Part shown: piece by piece, positions 60,023-64,000 of the stretch
Layout: every line of letters begins with the position of its first letter
How positions within the stretch are numbered: position 1 is the first letter of the stretch
Source of the DNA: Halorussus vallis
GTDB taxonomy: Archaea > Halobacteriota > Halobacteria > Halobacteriales > Haladaptataceae
Length of the DNA stretch: 64,000 nucleotides
Assembly: GCF_024138165.1 (NCBI RefSeq)
Contig: NZ_CP100000.1
Coordinates: 2,852,001-2,916,000, forward strand
Direction: 5' to 3'
The notes under the pieces: model-generated
Told to the model about the DNA's origin: nothing
The model's database searches: none
Seen by the model: only the letters and a program-made list of their open reading frames with translations
Translations under genes and position numbers: made by a program

Positions 60023-60970
60023 ATGGCAGACCGACCGAGCGACGACGTGCGCGCCGTCCTCGACGCGCTCGAGGCGATGGGAGCACCGAAGGTCAGCGAC
60101 CTCGAACCCCGGGAGGCCCGCGAGGTGGTGGACGGGACGTTCGCTGGCGCGGAACCGGTCGAGGAGGTCGGCGCGGTCGAGGACCGCACGATTCCCGGTC
60201 CGGCGGGCGAGATTCCCGTGCGGGTCTACCGACCCGAGGGCGACGGCCCGCACCCAGTGGTCGTCTTCTTCCACGGCGGCGGGTTCGTACTGGGGGACCT
60301 CGACGGTCACGACGCGCCGTGTCGCATCCTCACGAACGCCGTCGAGGCCGTGGTGGTGTCGGTCGACTACCGACTCGCGCCCGAACACCCCTTCCCGGCG
60401 GCGGTCGAGGACGCCTACGCCGCGACCGAGTGGATCGCCGAGCACGCCGCCGAAATCGACGGCGATGCGGAACGAATCGCCGTCGCGGGCGACTCCGCGG
60501 GCGGGAATCTGGCCGCCGTGGTCGCGCTCGCCGCCCGCGAGCGCGGCGGTCCCGACCTCGCCTATCAGGCGCTGTTCTACCCCGCGGTCGACTTCGGTGA
60601 GGGCGACTACCCCTCGCGCGAGGAGAACGCCGAGGGCTACTTCCTCAGCGCCGACGAGATGGCCTACTTCGGCGACCACTACGTCCCCTCGTGGGCGCAT
60701 ATGCCCAATCCCTACCTCGCGCCCATCGAGGCCGAGAGCCACGCCGACCTCCCGCCAGCCACGGTCGTCACCTGTGGGTTCGACCCGCTCCGCGACGAGG
60801 GCCGGGCGTACGCCGAAACCCTCGAAGCCGACGGCGTCGCGGTCATCCACCGCGAGTACGACGACCTCATCCACGGCGTCGTCAACATGGTCCAGGAACC
60901 GATGGATGTCACCGGAGGTCACGAGATGCTCTCGAACGTGGCCGGGGACCTCCACGACGCGCTTCACTGA
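60023..60970 (+). CDS. Hormone-sensitive-lipase-family alpha/beta hydrolase
   Basis: 315 aa. Oxyanion motif FFHGGGFVLG near 85, nucleophile elbow GDSAGGNLAA near 156, DYRLAPEHPFPAAVED, catalytic Asp in CGFDPLRDEG and His in DDLIHGVVN. This is the HSL/carboxylesterase type, acting on esters in the cytoplasm. Substrate unknown. Leaderless promoter. Confidence 0.94.
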   Translation: MADRPSDDVRAVLDALEAMGAPKVSDLEPREAREVVDGTFAGAEPVEEVGAVEDRTIPGPAGEIPVRVYRPEGDGPHPVVVFFHGGGFVLGDLDGHDAPCRILTNAVEAVVVSVDYRLAPEHPFPAAVEDAYAATEWIAEHAAEIDGDAERIAVAGDSAGGNLAAVVALAARERGGPDLAYQALFYPAVDFGEGDYPSREENAEGYFLSADEMAYFGDHYVPSWAHMPNPYLAPIEAESHADLPPATVVTCGFDPLRDEGRAYAETLEADGVAVIHREYDDLIHGVVNMVQEPMDVTGGHEMLSNVAGDLHDALH

Positions 60971-60994
60971 CTCTCAGGCGGCAGAATCAGTTGT

Positions 60995-61032
60995 CGGCCG
61001 GGCGGCGACCCCGCGGGGTCGCCGCCCGGCCG
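60995..61032. terminator. Perfect 38-bp palindrome between convergent genes
   Basis: CGGCCGGGCGGCGACCCCG and its reverse complement are joined without a loop. It is 24 nt after the esterase stop and 28 nt after the oxidoreductase stop on the other strand, so it could end both transcripts. Confidence 0.55.
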
Positions 61033-61060
61033 CCGGTCTTCGGTCGCCGGAACCGGGTTC

Positions 61061-62089
61061 TCACTCCCCGCGCTCGCCGACCTTCACGAGTTGCTTTCCG
61101 ATGTTCTCGCCCTCGAACAGGCCCAGGAACGCGTTCGGGGCGTTCTCCAGGCCTTCTGTGACCGTCTCGCGGTACCGAACCTCGTCGTCGGCGACCCACT
61201 CGCCGAGTTTCCGGGTCGCCTCCTCGAACCGCGGTGCGAAGTCCGAAACGAGGAAGCCCTCGACCCGCGCCCGCTTCTCGATGAGCGTCGGGAGCTTTCG
61301 CGGTCCCGTGGGCACCTCCTGGGCGTTGTACAGCGATATCTGGCCGCAGATTGCCACGCGAGCGTCGACGTTCAGTTTCGAGAAGACGGCGTCGGTGATG
61401 GGACCGCCGACGTTGTCGAAGTAGCAGTCGACGCCGTCCGGAGCGGCCGAGTCGAGCGCCGACCGGTAGTCGTCGGTTTCGGCGTAGTTGATGCCGACGT
61501 CGAAACCGAGTTCGTCTTCGAGGAACGCGACCTTCTCGTCGGACCCGGCGAACCCGACCGTCCGGGCGCCCGAGAGCCGCGCTATCTGGCCCGCGACCGA
61601 CCCGACCGCGCCGGCCGCGCCGGTGACGACGAACGTGTCGCCGGCCTTCGGTTGGGCGACCTCGCGCGTGCCGAAGTAGGCGGTCCGGCCCGGCATGCCG
61701 AGGACGCCCAGCGCGGTCGAAATCGGTCCCCGTTCGGGGTCGACCGACCGGAGTCGTCCGGCGCGAGCGGTGGCGTAGTCGGCCCACTGGAGGTCGCCGG
61801 TCACCACGTCGCCGGCCTCGAAGTCGGTCCCGTTCGATTCGACGACTTCGCCGACGACGCCGCCCCGGAGCGGTTCGCCGACGGTCCACGGTTCGGCGTA
61901 GGACTCGCCGGCGTCCATCCGACCCCGCATGTAGGGGTCGACCGAGAGGTAGAGGGTGCGGACGAGCACCTCACCGGGGCCGGGTTCCGGCGCGTCCTCC
62001 TCGACCAGTTCGAACGTCTCGGAGTCGGGTCGTCCGTCGGGTCGCTCGGCGAGCAGGAACTTCCGGTTGGTCCGGTCCGTTTCGGGCAT
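61061..62089 (-). CDS. Zinc-independent MDR-family NADP(H) oxidoreductase
   Basis: 342 aa. LYLSVDPYMRGRMDAG is characteristic of the LTB4-dehydrogenase/CurA subfamily. The nucleotide-binding motif is VVTGAAGAVGSVAGQIA near 155, with DCYFDNVGGPITDAV. It reduces activated alkenes or quinones with NADPH. No zinc ligands are present. Gap of about 115 nt from the regulator that follows on the same strand. Confidence 0.92.
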   Translation of the reverse strand: MPETDRTNRKFLLAERPDGRPDSETFELVEEDAPEPGPGEVLVRTLYLSVDPYMRGRMDAGESYAEPWTVGEPLRGGVVGEVVESNGTDFEAGDVVTGDLQWADYATARAGRLRSVDPERGPISTALGVLGMPGRTAYFGTREVAQPKAGDTFVVTGAAGAVGSVAGQIARLSGARTVGFAGSDEKVAFLEDELGFDVGINYAETDDYRSALDSAAPDGVDCYFDNVGGPITDAVFSKLNVDARVAICGQISLYNAQEVPTGPRKLPTLIEKRARVEGFLVSDFAPRFEEATRKLGEWVADDEVRYRETVTEGLENAPNAFLGLFEGENIGKQLVKVGERGE

Positions 62090-62158
62090 GGACCGACCCA
62101 CGTGCTCGGGTCGGAAGGCTACTGGGGTAGCGGAAGTCGGTCGAGCGAAGCGAGGGGT

Positions 62159-62197
62159 CTCGGCGCAGGTCGCCGGAGTCCGGCGACCTGCGCCGAG
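62159..62197. terminator. Perfect 18-bp palindrome after the HTH regulator
   Basis: CTCGGCGCAGGTCGCCGG (62159-62176) pairs with 62180-62197, loop AGT. It starts 8 nt past the regulator stop codon, on the 3' side. Confidence 0.5.
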
Positions 62198-62205
62198 CCT
62201 CCGAC

Positions 62206-63000
62206 TCAGGGAGAGAATTCCTCGGCGTCCAGCGGCGCGGCCGTCCGCCAGTAGTGGTCGAAGGTGTCCTGGGCCCACGACCGGACCGCCCGGTCGTCGG
62301 TGTCGACCGACGCCCGGAGGACGCCGTTCTCGTCGCGAAGCAAGAGATGGACCGCGTCGTCGGCCACCGTCACCGCGAGCGGGACGCCCTCCTCGTGGAC
62401 CCTGACCGCCGCGCCCTCGGCGTCGAGGAGCGCGGCGAGTCGCTCACGGAGGCCGGAGTCGTCGGCCAGCGCGTCGATGGCGGTCCGCGAGAAGACGCCC
62501 CGGAACGTCTGGTCGCCGGCGGCCACCCGCCGCTGGATTACCGTGAGGCTCTGTTCGTTGAACGCGTGGGAGAACACCCGGACTTCGTCGGCGTCTTCGA
62601 GCAGGCCGAGGACGCGCTGGACCGGCGCGTTCGGCCTCGTCTGGCTCGGATGGGTGACCGTCGCGTCGGCGAGTCGCCGGAGGTCGAAGTCCATCGCGTG
62701 GGTCGGGAGGTACCGCACGACGCCCCGGAGCTTTCCCTCGGTTTCGAGGATTTCGAGCAGGTCGCCGAACCCCTTCGCGACGAGTCGCCCGGTCGCCGTC
62801 GCGACGTACTCGCCCTCCTCGCGCCGAATCCACGACCGCTCCTCGAAGTCGTGCAGGATTCGGCCGAGCGTCGCCTGCGACGCGCCGGTGGCCTCCGCGA
62901 GGTCGCTCCGGGAGCGGCGGTCGTCGGCGAGGAGTCCGAGCACTTCGACCCGGTTCGACGAGAGCGCGAGAAACTCTATCTCCGCCAGCGCGGGCTCCAT
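62206..63000 (-). CDS. HTH transcriptional regulator (haloarchaeal, FilR1/DUF1724-like)
   Basis: 264 aa. N-terminal winged HTH (LALSSNRVEVLGLLADDRRSRSDLAEATGASQATLGRILHDFEERSWIRREEGEYV). The C-terminal part (VFSHAFNEQSLTVIQRRVAAGDQTFRGVFSRTAIDALADDSGLRERLAALLDAEGAAVRVHEEGVPLAVTVADDAVHLLLRDENGVLRASV) is a ligand-binding region found in many haloarchaeal regulators. It is divergent from the EamA transporter and probably regulates it; AT-rich sequence with repeats lies between them. Confidence 0.85.
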   Translation of the reverse strand: MEPALAEIEFLALSSNRVEVLGLLADDRRSRSDLAEATGASQATLGRILHDFEERSWIRREEGEYVATATGRLVAKGFGDLLEILETEGKLRGVVRYLPTHAMDFDLRRLADATVTHPSQTRPNAPVQRVLGLLEDADEVRVFSHAFNEQSLTVIQRRVAAGDQTFRGVFSRTAIDALADDSGLRERLAALLDAEGAAVRVHEEGVPLAVTVADDAVHLLLRDENGVLRASVDTDDRAVRSWAQDTFDHYWRTAAPLDAEEFSP

Positions 63001-63117
63001 ACTTCGTCTGGGACCCGTCGCGGTAAACCGTTTTCGCACCGTGAAATCGTTTCGCGCCGCGAACGACTCTCGGGGTACCGCATGGTTTCTTACCGCGAAA
63101 ATATTTCCGAACAGAAC
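63001..63117. promoter_or_regulatory. AT-richer divergent control region with repeated motifs
   Basis: TTTTCGCACCGTGAAATC, TTTCGCGCCGCGAACG and TTACCGCGAAAATATTTC share an ACCGYGAAA-like core in direct and inverted arrangement. They are candidate operators for the divergent regulator. Confidence 0.4.
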
Positions 63118-63123
63118 CTTAAG
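63118..63123 (+). promoter_or_regulatory. TATA box of the leader-EamA transcript
   Basis: CTTAAG, 26-31 nt upstream of the leader ATG at 63149. Confidence 0.6.
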
Positions 63124-63148
63124 CCCGGCGCCCCTAGTACCGAGTAAG

Positions 63149-63220
63149 ATGATTCGTACGCTCGACGTTCTTCTCTCCGTCGCACCGCTCGCCGAACGAC
63201 CCGACGAGGTGAGGCCGTAA
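63149..63220 (+). CDS. Short leader ORF (23 codons)
   Basis: MIRTLDVLLSVAPLAERPDEVRP followed by TAA, ending 2 nt before the GTG start of the transporter. Its TATA box is at the leaderless distance from this ATG. Its codons contain GAGGTGA (63206-63212), a match to the archaeal 16S 3' end, placed 10 nt before the GTG. It could therefore couple translation of the transporter. The peptide itself is not recognised. Confidence 0.5.
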   Translation: MIRTLDVLLSVAPLAERPDEVRP

Positions 63221-63222
63221 TC

Positions 63223-64000
63223 GTGGTCGAACGCCGCACTCTCGTCGCCTTCGTCGCCGCGGCCGTCCTCTTCGGCGGCACGTTCGTCGCCGCGAAGGCC
63301 GGCCTCGCCTACTTCCCGCCCCTGCTGTTCGTCGCGCTGCGCTTCGACGTCGCGGCCGTCGCGCTCGCCGGATTCGCGGTCCTGACCGCGTCGCGAGACG
63401 AACTGCTCCCGCGGACCCGGGACGACGCCGTCGGCATCCTCGCGACCGGCCTGCTCTCGGTCGGCCTCTCGAACGCGCTCCTGTTCGTCGGCCAGCAGCA
63501 CGTCACCAGCGCCGTCGCCTCCATCGTCTTCAGCCTCAACCCCATCCTCACGCCGGTGTTCGCCGCGGTCCTGCTCTCGGACGAACGCCTCTCGTCCCGC
63601 GGCGGGGTCGGGATGGCGCTGGGTCTCGTCGGCGTCGCCCTCGTGGTCGGCCTCGACCCCGCGAACCTGCTGGGCGGCGACGCGGCCCACAAGGCCGTCC
63701 TGTTCGCCGGCGCGGTGGCCGGCGCGCTCGGGAGCGTCCTCATCCGACGGGCCGACGGCACGCTGTCGAGCACGGTCCGAACCGCCTGGGGCCTCCCCTT
63801 CGGCGCGCTCCTCTGCCACCTGTTGAGCATCTCTGCGGGCGAGTCGGTCGCGGCGATCACCTGGACGCCGAAAGCGCTGGCGGCGCTCGCGTACGTCGGC
63901 CTGTTCGCCGGCGCGATGGCGTACATCGCCTACTTCGGCCTCCTCGACGCGACCGGCGCGATTCGGGCGAACCTGGTCTTCTACGTCGTCCCGGTCGTGA
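63223..64000 (+). CDS. EamA-family drug/metabolite transporter (partial)
   Basis: Runs off the right edge; 259 codons visible from GTG 63223. At least seven hydrophobic segments are visible, starting VVERRTLVAFVAAAVLFGGTFVAAKAGL, then LLFVALRFDVAAVALAGFAVL, then VTSAVASIVFSLNPILTPVFAAVLL. The pattern is two EamA repeats of the DMT superfamily. Substrate unknown. Divergent from an HTH regulator and preceded by a leader ORF. Confidence 0.88.
   Translation, partial: MVERRTLVAFVAAAVLFGGTFVAAKAGLAYFPPLLFVALRFDVAAVALAGFAVLTASRDELLPRTRDDAVGILATGLLSVGLSNALLFVGQQHVTSAVASIVFSLNPILTPVFAAVLLSDERLSSRGGVGMALGLVGVALVVGLDPANLLGGDAAHKAVLFAGAVAGALGSVLIRRADGTLSSTVRTAWGLPFGALLCHLLSISAGESVAAITWTPKALAALAYVGLFAGAMAYIAYFGLLDATGAIRANLVFYVVPVV

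Overview
The window is high-GC chromosomal DNA from a halophilic archaeon (class Halobacteria). The evidence is: very acidic predicted proteins rich in Asp/Glu; TATA-type boxes about 24-32 nt upstream of start codons (leaderless promoters); twin-arginine signals on secreted proteins; bacterio-opsin-activator (Bat) type regulators; F420/tetrahydromethanopterin enzymes (CofE, Mer); and several families typical of haloarchaea (amphi-Trp, DUF5809/DUF5810-like, Hvo_1808-like, TIGR00341/DUF389). I see no rRNA, CRISPR array or intact insertion sequence. One tRNA gene, tRNA-Val(UAC), is present. The genus cannot be fixed from the sequence alone.

Layout. 1-4.8 kb: acetate-type locus with a two-subunit sodium:solute symporter, a Bat regulator carrying a tyrosine-recombinase-like domain, and an acetyl-CoA synthetase paralogue. 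5.0-7.8 kb: mutS. 8.2-9.8 kb: probable copper-handling cluster (HMA chaperone, DUF4396 membrane protein, Cys-rich four-helix protein). 9.8-12.2 kb: two small haloarchaeal proteins, a 343-bp candidate MITE and a Nog1-like GTPase. 12.3-18.0 kb: three TIGR00341/DUF389 membrane proteins around a SIMPL-domain lipoprotein, separated by dispersed repeats. 18.6-25 kb: EngB GTPase, PRC-barrel protein, thioredoxin-reductase-like flavoprotein, an AT-richer HNH endonuclease, D-2-hydroxyacid dehydrogenase, NUDIX/eIF-2B fusion and a DUF892 protein. 25-31.3 kb: HExxH surface protein, phosphodiesterase, cofE-mer pair, DUF5809/5810-like proteins and rimI. 31.4-35.4 kb: a structured repeat element, NUDIX-like protein, aconitase and dUTPase.

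35.5-46 kb is a secreted-protease island: a Tat subtilase, a Bat-HTH regulator, a 1149-aa M14 carboxypeptidase, a 943-aa subtilase with split catalytic domain, and a membrane-anchored two-wHTH regulator. 46-50.1 kb: orphan trpB, a Tat lipoprotein and a DAO-type flavoprotein. 50.6-53.2 kb: otsA-otsB trehalose synthesis. 53.4-57.1 kb: a disordered Pro/Gly/Arg protein, small proteins and an ABC exporter. 57.2-64 kb: tRNA-Val, GH43 glycosidase, DHFR-like reductase, HSL esterase, MDR oxidoreductase, HTH regulator and a divergent EamA transporter preceded by a short leader ORF.

The most unusual non-coding content is: (i) eleven long, almost perfect GC-rich palindromes in gaps downstream of genes, all different in sequence; (ii) two dispersed intergenic repeat families whose conserved boxes enclose variable hairpins; (iii) a 343-bp element with 17-bp terminal inverted repeats bounded by the rare tetranucleotide CTAG; and (iv) a Shine-Dalgarno-containing 23-codon leader ORF. 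The most unusual proteins are the module-sharing protease pair, the membrane-tethered wHTH regulator and the HNH nuclease of atypical composition.
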